From assembly GCA_003447895.1 (NCBI GenBank), contig DLYC01000272.1:1-7155 (forward strand): a stretch of 7,155 bases of DNA, given 5' to 3'. Made by a program: the position numbers and the translations under genes. Numbering within the stretch: the first letter of the stretch is position 1; every line of letters begins with the position of its first letter. This DNA comes from Lachnospiraceae bacterium. GTDB taxonomy: Bacteria; Bacillota; Clostridia; Lachnospirales; Lachnospiraceae. This document shows, one piece after another, positions 1 to 5,912 of this stretch. Under the pieces are notes generated by a model. That model was not told where the DNA came from. It did not search any database and saw only the letters and a list, made by a program, of their open reading frames with translations.

Positions 1-434
1 GGCAGCGCTTTCCGGTACTCCATCACCTTCTTGTGGGAAGCCCCTTCCTTGTCGTATACGAAATTGCTGATCAAAAGGTCCAGAGACTCTTCCTGACCTG
101 CACCGCTGTACTCTCTGAGCGTATCAAGAATCATCTTGAAAGCGCTCGCCTTCAATTTGTCATCACTGTCCACCACTTTGAAATACAGTCCGGTGGCGTT
201 CTCGATTCCGGTATTGACTGCGCCGCCATGCCCCTTATTGGGCTGGTGGATCGCCCTGATCATTCCCGGATGTTCCTTCTCCAGCCTGTCGGCGATCTCC
301 GCCGTCTTATCCTTAGATCCGTCATCGACAATCAGGATCTCCACTTCCTCGCCGCCTGCAAGTAGTGACTCGACGCATTTTTCCATGTAGTCCTGAGAAT
401 TATAGCAGGGTACGGCAATGGTTAATAGCTTCAT
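1..434 (-). CDS. Family 2 glycosyltransferase, N-terminal part (cut by window edge)
   Basis: The first 144 residues of a GT-A fold glycosyltransferase; the 3' part lies outside the window. Visible motifs are the N-terminal strand LLTIAVPCYN (3-12), the nucleotide-binding IVDDGS (35-40), NKGHGGAVNTGI (66-77), typical of GT2 enzymes that extend polysaccharide or lipid-linked sugars, and the metal-binding DSDD (89-92). Family knowledge: such enzymes move a sugar from a nucleotide-sugar donor at the inner face of the membrane. The acceptor cannot be told from this part, and it is unknown whether a membrane anchor follows. The ATG at 434-432 is preceded by a purine-rich AAGGAAGGAA site at 450-441, about six bases upstream. 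The gene is separated from mutY by 78 bp holding its own promoter, so it starts a new transcription unit. The GT2 family is secure; substrate is open. Confidence 0.92.
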   Translation of the reverse strand, partial: MKLLTIAVPCYNSQDYMEKCVESLLAGGEEVEILIVDDGSKDKTAEIADRLEKEHPGMIRAIHQPNKGHGGAVNTGIENATGLYFKVVDSDDKLKASAFKMILDTLREYSGAGQEESLDLLISNFVYDKEGASHKKVMEYRKAL

Positions 435-460
435 TAGCTTTTCCTTCCTTTTAACAATAC

Positions 461-497
461 TGGCTTAATATTATACCATATCTTGTCAAATAAGCCA
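461..497 (-). promoter_or_regulatory. Extended -10 promoter framed by an inverted repeat, for the glycosyltransferase gene
   Basis: On the minus strand a consensus TATAAT lies at 475-470, preceded directly by TGG (478-476), which makes an extended -10 element. A perfect TTGACA is present at 489-484 but only 8 bp from the -10, so it cannot be its -35 partner. The hexamer at normal 17-bp distance is TGGCTT, a poor -35. This TGGCTT is part of a 7-bp inverted repeat, TGGCTTA (497-491) and TAAGCCA (467-461), which straddles the promoter with arms 30 bp apart centre to centre. Transcription would start near 463, giving a leader of about 30 bases. The promoter call is good; the operator role of the repeat is inference. 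Confidence 0.55.
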
Positions 498-512
498 CAT
501 CCGATCTTCTGC

Positions 513-1613
513 TCAGCGCCTTTGCGCACCGGCATTCTCCGCCGGGAGCCTTACAAGGTACGCGCTGAAAGCGGAGGGCACGCAGTATTTTTCCCGGATT
601 TCCTCCTCGTCCGCCATAATAAAAGGGATCCTGTCCTCGTAAAAGGAATCCGCCTGTACTTCATACCCTGTCATTTTCCAGATCTTGTGGGTAAACACAT
701 GCTCAGCATCACACAGCTTCGTGATGCGAAGAGGTTCCACGCTGTGTTCGCGGAGCCATCCGGCCGCCTCCTCAGCGCTCAGGATCCCCTTTTCGTTGGG
801 AAACTCATAAAGACCTGCCAAAAGACCTCTGCCGGGCCTTTTTCTCACGGCGGTCTTCTCTCCGCTCCTGATCACAAATACTGTCAGGTGCTCTGTCTTC
901 TTTTCCTTTTTGTCCGGCATGACCGGGTATTGAGCTTCGCGGCCGCTCCGTTCCGTGTGCGCCCTGCAAAGCCCTGCCAGAGGGCAGCTCCCGCAGAGCG
1001 GCTGCGTGTTCGGAAGGCACACAGTTGCTCCCAGGTCCATGAGCGCCTGGTTGAAATTCCCGCACTGCCCTTCCCCCGAATCCCTTTCCGGCTCCGGCAT
1101 CCGCTCCTTATAGAATGAAAATGCCGATTGAAAGGCCTTGGGATCCCGGATATTCGCCCCGTATCTCTCCAGTCTTGCGTAGACGCGAAGGAGGTTTCCG
1201 TCAACCGCGGGGATCCGCTCACCGAACGCGATCGAGGCGATCGCGGCTGACGTGTACTTTCCGATTCCCGGGAGCTTTACGAGTCTCCCGCTGTCGGAGG
1301 GAATCTGCCCGTCATATTTTTCCATGATCTCCACTGCCGCGCGGTGGAGGTTCCTGACCCGGCTGTAGTAGCCAAGTCCCTCCCAGAGCTTCAGGCAGGT
1401 ATCCTCACCCGCTTCCGCCAGCGCCTTCACATCCGGAAGAACGCCCAGAAAACGCTCATAGTAAGGGATGACTGCAGAGGCCCTGGTCTGCTGGAGCATG
1501 ATCTCCGACAGCCACACATGATACGGCGTCGGCTCCTCTCTCCAGGGCAGGTTTCTCTTATTTTTCTGATACCATTTCAGAAGATTGTCCGATAATTCGC
1601 TCACATTCTTCAC
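513..1613 (-). CDS. mutY: A/G-specific adenine DNA glycosylase MutY
   Basis: Base-excision repair enzyme that removes adenine mispaired with 8-oxoguanine or guanine. The 366-residue product shows the full architecture: substrate entry motif LPWREEPTPYHVWLSEIMLQQT (22-43) with catalytic Glu37, helix-hairpin-helix LPGIGKYTSAAI (114-125), catalytic Asp138 in VDGN, and an iron-sulfur loop with Cys199, 207, 210 and 216. The ligand spacing is C-x7-C-x2-C-x5-C, one residue longer in the first gap than in E. coli; I recall this form in clostridial MutY. Residues about 240-355 form the NUDIX-like domain that reads 8-oxoG, with GLLAGLYEFP (263-272). It follows holA with a GTGA overlap. Start choice is uncertain: the GTG at 1613 has the GGGGAG purine run (1620-1615) only one base upstream, while the in-frame GTG at 1604 (Val4) lies 10 bases from it and may be the real start. 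No terminator is visible after the TGA at 515-513. Confidence 0.97.
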   Translation of the reverse strand: MKNVSELSDNLLKWYQKNKRNLPWREEPTPYHVWLSEIMLQQTRASAVIPYYERFLGVLPDVKALAEAGEDTCLKLWEGLGYYSRVRNLHRAAVEIMEKYDGQIPSDSGRLVKLPGIGKYTSAAIASIAFGERIPAVDGNLLRVYARLERYGANIRDPKAFQSAFSFYKERMPEPERDSGEGQCGNFNQALMDLGATVCLPNTQPLCGSCPLAGLCRAHTERSGREAQYPVMPDKKEKKTEHLTVFVIRSGEKTAVRKRPGRGLLAGLYEFPNEKGILSAEEAAGWLREHSVEPLRITKLCDAEHVFTHKIWKMTGYEVQADSFYEDRIPFIMADEEEIREKYCVPSAFSAYLVRLPAENAGAQRR

Positions 1614-2707
1614 TCTCCCCCCCGGGCCGAGTGCCTGACGATGATCATCTGGGCGGCGAAGTCCGCGTCCATCCTTCCGCTTTTACTCTCGTAATCCGCT
1701 TCCGCGCACTCCTCCAGCGCTTCCATCAGTTCGTCCGTCGAATAGAACCTGAGCGCGGGTTTATATTTTTTCGAAACTATATAAGGGGGCAGACCGATCT
1801 TCTTCGCGATCTCGGAATCCGCCATTTTCCCGCTCATCTCCTTGATCTTAAGAAGCTGTGAGAATTGTCTCCTCATCAAAGTGATGATGACCTGGGGCGG
1901 CGTCCTCAGCGCATAGAGCTCCATGTAGACAGAGAGCGCTTTCTTTCGGTCCCTCATGGCGATCGCCTCGATCATCTCAAAGATCCTGTCCTTGATCCTG
2001 GGGCTGCACACCTCCCGGATCTCCTTTTCGGTGATCTCTTTTTTGCCAAGGCAGTAACAGCAGAGCTTCTCCGCTTCCGACGCGATACCCATCATATCGT
2101 CCCCGGTGTAATCGAGAAAGACAGCGAGCGTCCTTCCCGAGACGGCAAGTCCCGACTTTCGAAAGAGCCCTCCCGCCCAGGCGCGCAGGTCTGCCTCCTC
2201 GGGCGTCGTACACTCGAGGATCTCTCCGGTATTATCTTTTCGGCATTTGTCGATTGCCTTGTAGAGCCTGCCCCTCTTGTCAGCGCTCTCCTCGACAAAG
2301 ATCAGCGCAGTGGATTCCGGAATCTCCGGTATAAAATCGGCAAGCTTCTCCGCCTCCGCGGCGATGGCCGCGGAAGTCCTGGTCCCCTTTGCTGTCTTCG
2401 AGGCGGATTTGGGGTTCAAAAGCCCCGTGTTCTCAAGTACGATCACCCTTCTGTCCGCAAAGAAGGGAAGGGTCATGGCCATCTCTGTGATCTCTCTGGC
2501 TGTGACATCCGATCCGCTGTAGCGGGACAGATTCATGGCGTCTCCGTCGCCCATCAGCGCCTTAACAAGCTTCTCCTTGTTCTGAAGGCGCAGATAGGCC
2601 TGCTCTCCGCTGAGAAGATAGACGCGCCTGTAATCACCGCTTTTGAGCTCTTCATTCAGTTTTCTCTGTGCGGATGCGAAATCCGGCTTCGTTGCCTTTG
2701 CAGCCAT
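1610..2707 (-). CDS. holA: DNA polymerase III delta subunit (clamp-loader wrench)
   Basis: HolA opens the beta sliding clamp within the clamp loader, so it acts at the replication fork. The 365-residue length and the pattern fit the family: N-terminal strand VYLLSGEQAYLR (29-40), the segment around MAMTLPFFADRRVIVLENTGLL that matches the clamp-contacting loop of delta subunits, a middle alpha-helical domain near DYTGDDMMGIASEAEKL, and a C-terminal collar domain with LRTPPQVIITLMRRQFSQLLKIKEM and KKIGLPPYIVSKKY. As in other delta subunits there is no Walker A motif. The ATG at 2707 has a good AGGTGA site four bases upstream. The stop overlaps the mutY GTG by four bases, which implies translational coupling. 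comEC directly upstream is the usual Bacillota neighbour. A probable promoter just upstream would allow expression independent of comEC. Confidence 0.97.
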   Translation of the reverse strand: MAAKATKPDFASAQRKLNEELKSGDYRRVYLLSGEQAYLRLQNKEKLVKALMGDGDAMNLSRYSGSDVTAREITEMAMTLPFFADRRVIVLENTGLLNPKSASKTAKGTRTSAAIAAEAEKLADFIPEIPESTALIFVEESADKRGRLYKAIDKCRKDNTGEILECTTPEEADLRAWAGGLFRKSGLAVSGRTLAVFLDYTGDDMMGIASEAEKLCCYCLGKKEITEKEIREVCSPRIKDRIFEMIEAIAMRDRKKALSVYMELYALRTPPQVIITLMRRQFSQLLKIKEMSGKMADSEIAKKIGLPPYIVSKKYKPALRFYSTDELMEALEECAEADYESKSGRMDADFAAQMIIVRHSARGGE

Positions 2708-2740
2708 TTAGTCACCTGCATTGTTCTTTTTCATTACTTC

Positions 2741-2769
2741 ATTGAAAGACATTCGTACCGATTTGTCAA
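2741..2769 (-). promoter_or_regulatory. Probable holA-mutY promoter
   Basis: A perfect -35 box TTGACA (2769-2764) is followed after exactly 17 bp by TTCAAT (2746-2741), which matches four of six positions of the -10 consensus. Transcription would begin near 2735, about 28 bases before the holA ATG. It lies wholly in the comEC-holA gap. The -35 is convincing, the -10 is weak, and no experiment is implied. If real, it gives the essential holA a promoter separate from the competence gene. Confidence 0.45.
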
Positions 2770-2852
2770 TAAAATGTCCCGACAGAATAGATTCCCCTGC
2801 CATCCCGTCAGATATCCGCCACAAATTATTCATAAAATGTCTGAACAGAATA
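2769..2852 (-). repeat. Imperfect direct repeat: 3' end of comEC echoed in the comEC-holA gap
   Basis: The last coding bases of comEC (2852-2832) recur at 2789-2769 with 18 of 21 positions identical: TATTCTGT, three changed bases, then GACATTTTAT. The similarity extends upstream with small gaps (a GACGG run followed by a G-rich stretch in both). The copies are 63 bp apart, a whole number of codons. The second copy ends in the bases that form the TTGACA -35 box of the probable holA promoter. This looks like an old partial duplication of the gene end. Only one extra copy is visible. Confidence 0.6.
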
Positions 2853-5105
2853 TCCCCGCCTTCCGTCTGTCGTCACACAGATCTGTCCTTCCTTCCTCGT
2901 GTCATAAATTCTCATTCCGGCCTCCTCGAGGCGCTCCACGGTCTCCGCCGCGGGATGCCCGTATCGGTTTCCTTTCCCGCAGGAGATCAGCGCCGCGTCG
3001 GCAAAGATCCTGTCCAGAAATGCCTGCGTCGTCCCTCCCGCGCTCCCGTGATGGGCCGCTTTCAGAATATCGACATGAATCTCCCGGTCTCCCAGGTAAG
3101 CCAGCAGATCTGCCTCCCCCCGGTTTTCCAGATCCCCTGTCAGGATTGCTCCGAAATTCCCGTATGTGAGCTGAAGGACCACGGAATACTCGTTGGCGTC
3201 CTCATAAGAGGCGTTCTTCGCCGGGTGTATGCATTGCAGAATGAGTTCTCCATCTGTGAAAGTCATTCCCCGGTACAGATAGCTGATCGGAATTCCTTTT
3301 CGGTCGCAGATCTCCTCGATCTTCAGATAGGTTTCACCCTTTCGCTCCTGTAGAACCGACGGCAGCGCGATATTTTGGATCCGGATTCCTCCCGGCTCAT
3401 CCGACTGCTCGAGGAGTTCCAAAAGCCCGCTGCAATGGTCCAGGTCATCGTGGGTCAAAATGCAGTAGTCAATTCCTGAGATGCCGTGACAGCGAAGGAA
3501 CGGGATCTCTATATTCTCTCCGACACTGTTTTTGGAGGAGCTTCCCCCATCGATCAGGATCGTACATTTTCCCTTCTCATCCCTGGTCCGTACGCAGATT
3601 CCGTCTCCCTGCCCTACATCCAGCATGTAAAGGGCAAAGGGAGGCTCATAGCGAAGCCCTAAGAGCAGTGTCACTGCCACCGCCATACAGGCAAAGTGCA
3701 CAGCACTTCTTTTCTTGTTCGGGATTTCCCGAAGATTCCTGTCCAGGACTACGGTTCCGATCAGCGCGAAGTAGACAGCGATCACCAAGGCGGGAGGCCT
3801 TCCCGGTGTCAAGGTGCTCAAGGGGAGCTTTTCGGTAAGTGTGCACAGCTTTTCATAGAAAAGCAGAATCAGGACAGGCAGTTCTCCGACTATGCCCGCG
3901 CCGGTTTGTGAAACTGCACTTAACCATAACCCGGTCGGGAGCATTCCGGCGATCACCCCAAGAAGCAGGGACAGACCCCCGCTGACTATGATCCCGGGAG
4001 CCAGAAAGATCACGATCACATTCAACAAAACGCTGTAGAGCGGAAAGGTGTAGAAAAAAAGGAGCTGCACCGGAAGTGTAAAGAGAGGGATCGCAAGCGG
4101 CTTGGCCGCTTTTGGGATCACGGGAATGAGAAGCGCCGCTGCCGCCACCGCGGCAAAAGAAAACAGAAATCCGCTGTGGAGAAGATAACATGGCTGTTCG
4201 ATCAGCATCAGTGCCATAGCGATCGACATGGCCGTCAGCATGTCGTAGGTCCTTCCGACAGCTCTTGCGCACATACGAAGGCCAAACATGACAAGTGCCC
4301 TCACGCAGGACGTGTGCATGCCCGTCATGACACCGTACAGGTAAAGCAAAGCGACAGAAATCCAGCAAGCTGCCGGGGCGGGCACTCTGCCCTTTCGAAG
4401 GGACATATAGATACCTGATCCGATCAGGGAGATGTGAAGGCCCGATATACAGAGCACATGCACGATCCCGGACATCTGAAACCGCTCCTTGAGCGCCGGA
4501 TCCACAAGACTCGTCTGTCCAAGAAGAATCGCCTTGAGGGCCGACGCGGCAGTCATTCCCCGTTCCCCCTTCCCTTCATAAATCGCATCGATCCGCTCCG
4601 ACAGGAAGCTCCTGATCCCGTACATTGTGGACTTAACAGGATTCTTTTCAGCGGTATATGCAGTGACGGATGCTTCATCAAGAGAAAACAAATATCCCTG
4701 AATGCAGCTGTTATAAAGAAAGGGATCATATTCGCCGTCATTGGAAGCCCTTCGAAACAGCTTCAGCTTCCCCCTGATCCTGATAAGGGATCCGATCCGC
4801 GCCATATCCTCCTGCCTGTCAAGGTTGTCCCTGATCCTGCACAGAGCTTTATCCCCGCGGCGCACCTCTATCCTGATACCTTCCGGTATACCGGAATCAA
4901 CGGTGAAATCCTCGAGCGTCAGGTTCAGATACAGCTCCCCGTCCGATGACGATACAGCTCTCTCTATCCACCCGACAGTCCCAAGAAGGGTCACATAGCG
5001 TCCCTCAGCCTTTTCTGTAACGGTAGGTGAAGGCGGCACCAAATAAATACTGATTGCAGTAAAGACTGCAAAGAGCACGGCAAGAAGGCAAAGAGGTCTT
5101 CGCAA
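2826..5105 (-). CDS. comEC: ComEC/Rec2 DNA internalisation channel protein
   Basis: Inner-membrane channel that brings single-stranded DNA into the cell during natural transformation. The 759 residues contain an N-terminal membrane helix (about 4-24), an OB-like extracytoplasmic region (about 35-150), the competence domain with many membrane helices (about 185-480) carrying the hallmark VHVLCISGLHISLI (215-228), and a C-terminal metallo-beta-lactamase-like domain (about 490-757). The latter keeps LDVGQGD (495-501), LIDGG (517-521), THDDLDH (551-557), TGDLE (656-660), AAHHGS (683-688) and GHP (716-718), so the putative nuclease metal site appears intact. The start is TTG at 5105-5103: an AGGAGG lies five bases upstream and an in-frame TAG lies just before it, so no longer form is possible. 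The gene appears full length and unbroken. Many Clostridia with comEC are not known to transform, so its use here is unproven. Confidence 0.97.
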   Translation of the reverse strand: MRRPLCLLAVLFAVFTAISIYLVPPSPTVTEKAEGRYVTLLGTVGWIERAVSSSDGELYLNLTLEDFTVDSGIPEGIRIEVRRGDKALCRIRDNLDRQEDMARIGSLIRIRGKLKLFRRASNDGEYDPFLYNSCIQGYLFSLDEASVTAYTAEKNPVKSTMYGIRSFLSERIDAIYEGKGERGMTAASALKAILLGQTSLVDPALKERFQMSGIVHVLCISGLHISLIGSGIYMSLRKGRVPAPAACWISVALLYLYGVMTGMHTSCVRALVMFGLRMCARAVGRTYDMLTAMSIAMALMLIEQPCYLLHSGFLFSFAAVAAAALLIPVIPKAAKPLAIPLFTLPVQLLFFYTFPLYSVLLNVIVIFLAPGIIVSGGLSLLLGVIAGMLPTGLWLSAVSQTGAGIVGELPVLILLFYEKLCTLTEKLPLSTLTPGRPPALVIAVYFALIGTVVLDRNLREIPNKKRSAVHFACMAVAVTLLLGLRYEPPFALYMLDVGQGDGICVRTRDEKGKCTILIDGGSSSKNSVGENIEIPFLRCHGISGIDYCILTHDDLDHCSGLLELLEQSDEPGGIRIQNIALPSVLQERKGETYLKIEEICDRKGIPISYLYRGMTFTDGELILQCIHPAKNASYEDANEYSVVLQLTYGNFGAILTGDLENRGEADLLAYLGDREIHVDILKAAHHGSAGGTTQAFLDRIFADAALISCGKGNRYGHPAAETVERLEEAGMRIYDTRKEGQICVTTDGRRGYSVQTFYE

Positions 5106-5121
5106 TTTTTCCTCCTACGCG

Positions 5122-5199
5122 TCCGCTTTCCTATAGCGGAAGAAATTGAGATGATGGAATCATTGCGCCGGAACCGGCACAGACTGGACCGAACGGTCC
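5122..5199 (-). promoter_or_regulatory. comEC leader with three short inverted repeats
   Basis: Between the probable promoter and the comEC ribosome site lie three inverted repeats. Read on the minus strand they are GGACC-GTTC-GGTCC (5199-5186), GTGCCG-GTTC-CGGCGC (5180-5165, one G-U pair), and TCCGCT-N7-AGCGGA (5140-5122), the last ending six bases before the AGGAGG. The first two share the same GTTC centre and their centres are exactly 20 bp apart. As DNA they could be a pair of operator half-site palindromes on one helix face; as RNA they would be two tetraloop hairpins in the leader. No T run follows any of them, so they are not terminators. The structures are plain in the sequence; their role is inference. 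Confidence 0.45.
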
Positions 5200-5209
5200 G
5201 AATACGGTA

Positions 5210-5238
5210 ATGATAAATCTGATTCCGCCTGTTTTCAA
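5210..5238 (-). promoter_or_regulatory. Probable comEC promoter
   Basis: TTGAAA (5238-5233) and TATCAT (5215-5210) on the minus strand are separated by exactly 17 bp, each matching five of six consensus bases. Transcription would start near 5203, giving a leader of roughly 100 bases before the TTG of comEC. The element sits downstream of the gerM terminator and the 94-bp repeat array, where comEC would need its own promoter. This is a sigma-A type prediction by eye. Confidence 0.55.
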
Positions 5239-5284
5239 GGGCAATTCCTGCGTGATGGTAAATCTGCTTCAAGAGATTCCCCTT

Positions 5285-5328
5285 CAAATCTTTCATTGGC
5301 TGCCTGGATCACCTGTTCCGGAACGATC
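5285..5328 (-). repeat. 44-bp stretch resembling an internal part of gerM
   Basis: This noncoding stretch matches positions 6252-6209 inside gerM, same strand, with 36 of 44 bases identical and no gaps; the first 24 bases differ at only two positions. Translated in the matching frame, gerM gives RIVLEQVIQGPNGSF and this stretch gives KIVPEQVIQAANERF. The reading frame here is only 32 codons from an ATG at 5333 to a TGA ending at 5235 and has no ribosome site. It may be a relic of a duplicated GerM-like domain. Chance similarity is not excluded. Confidence 0.4.
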
Positions 5329-5349
5329 TTCATTTCTGTTTCATCGCTT

Positions 5350-5763
5350 TTACGGAGAAATTACTGTTTTTCCTAATTTTCTCCGTAATTTTCAGTGATA
5401 CCGGTCTTTGAGATGTGCTGTCTGGATCGTCAATCTCCGGATTTTACGGAGAAATTCAAGATTTTCCTGTTTTTCTCCGTAATTTTCATTTCTCACCGCT
5501 CCTGAGAAGCTTGCTCCCGCCCCCCGCTCCTCTGATTTTACGGAGAAATTTAAGATTTCCTTATTTTCCTCCGTAATTTTCATTTCTCACCGCTCCTGAG
5601 AAGCTTGCTCCTGCCCCCCAATCCTCTGCATTTACGGAGAAATTCAAGATTTTCCTGTTTTCCTCCGTAATTTTCAATTCTCTCCGCACCTGAGAAGCTT
5701 GTTCCTGCCCCCGCTCCTCTGCATTTACAGAGGAATTCAAGGTTCCCTTGTTTTCCTCCGTAA
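5350..5763 (-). repeat. 94-bp tandem repeat array, five copies, each with a long hairpin
   Basis: This fills most of the gene-free stretch from 5912 to 5106. Hairpin units lie at 5350-5388, 5444-5482, 5538-5576, 5632-5670 and 5725-5763, with periods of 94, 94, 94 and 93 bp. Each has 11-base arms of the type TTACGGAGAAA / TTTCTCCGTAA around a 17-base centre. The centre of four units can form an inner 4-5 bp helix. The 55-bp spacers are alike between the inner copies and carry a HindIII-like AAGCTT in a GGAGC-rich context; the outer copy nearest comEC has a strongly diverged spacer. A 94-bp period is not a multiple of three and the open frames are broken, so a repeat protein is unlikely. I know no named repeat family that matches. 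The array lies between the gerM terminator and the comEC promoter. Confidence 0.95.
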
Positions 5764-5815
5764 AATTCAATTTCCGGATCCTGTACCCTGTGCGGCAGAC
5801 TCCCCGAACGCACGC

Positions 5816-5858
5816 AAAAAGGTCCGGAGAACAGATTCTGTCATCTGTCCTCCGGACC
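5816..5858 (-). terminator. Intrinsic terminator of gerM
   Basis: On the minus strand GGTCCGGAGGACAGAT (5858-5843) pairs with ATCTGTTCTCCGGACC (5836-5821) over 16 bp with one G-U pair, around a six-base loop, followed at once by TTTTT (5820-5816). It lies 54 bases after the gerM stop. There is no T run on the other strand, so it acts in one direction. It separates gerM transcription from the repeat array and comEC. Confidence 0.93.
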
Positions 5859-5912
5859 AAAGAAATTGAAACTCAAATAAAGAACGTGAAATGTCCGCTG
5901 CCTGGCTGCAGT

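Noticed and set aside
484..489. TTGACA as -35 of the glycosyltransferase promoter
   Set aside because: It is only 8 bp from TATAAT, and no usable -10 lies 16-18 bp downstream of it.
515..530. GCGC-AAAG-GCGC hairpin at the mutY 3' end as terminator
   Set aside because: Only a 4-bp stem, inside the coding region, with no T run after it.
1865..3169. A 434-codon open frame on the plus strand
   Set aside because: It lies antisense to holA and the end of comEC, both recognised beyond doubt; its product is rich in Arg, Pro and Ser with no domain, as expected of a shadow frame.
4991..5296. A 101-codon minus-strand frame overlapping the comEC start
   Set aside because: It overlaps the comEC promoter, leader and N-terminus in another frame and shows no motif or ribosome site.
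5444..5490. Repeat hairpins as intrinsic terminators
   Set aside because: The 11-bp stems are AT-rich with 17-base centres and are followed by at most four T on the plus strand and none of note on the minus strand.
5350..5763. CRISPR array
   Set aside because: The spacers between hairpins are themselves repeated copies, not unique sequences, and the period is too long; no cas gene is present.
5561..5860. A 99-codon minus-strand frame across the repeat array
   Set aside because: Its ATG lies at the outer edge of the gerM terminator stem, it has no ribosome site, and the 94-bp period breaks the frame from copy to copy.
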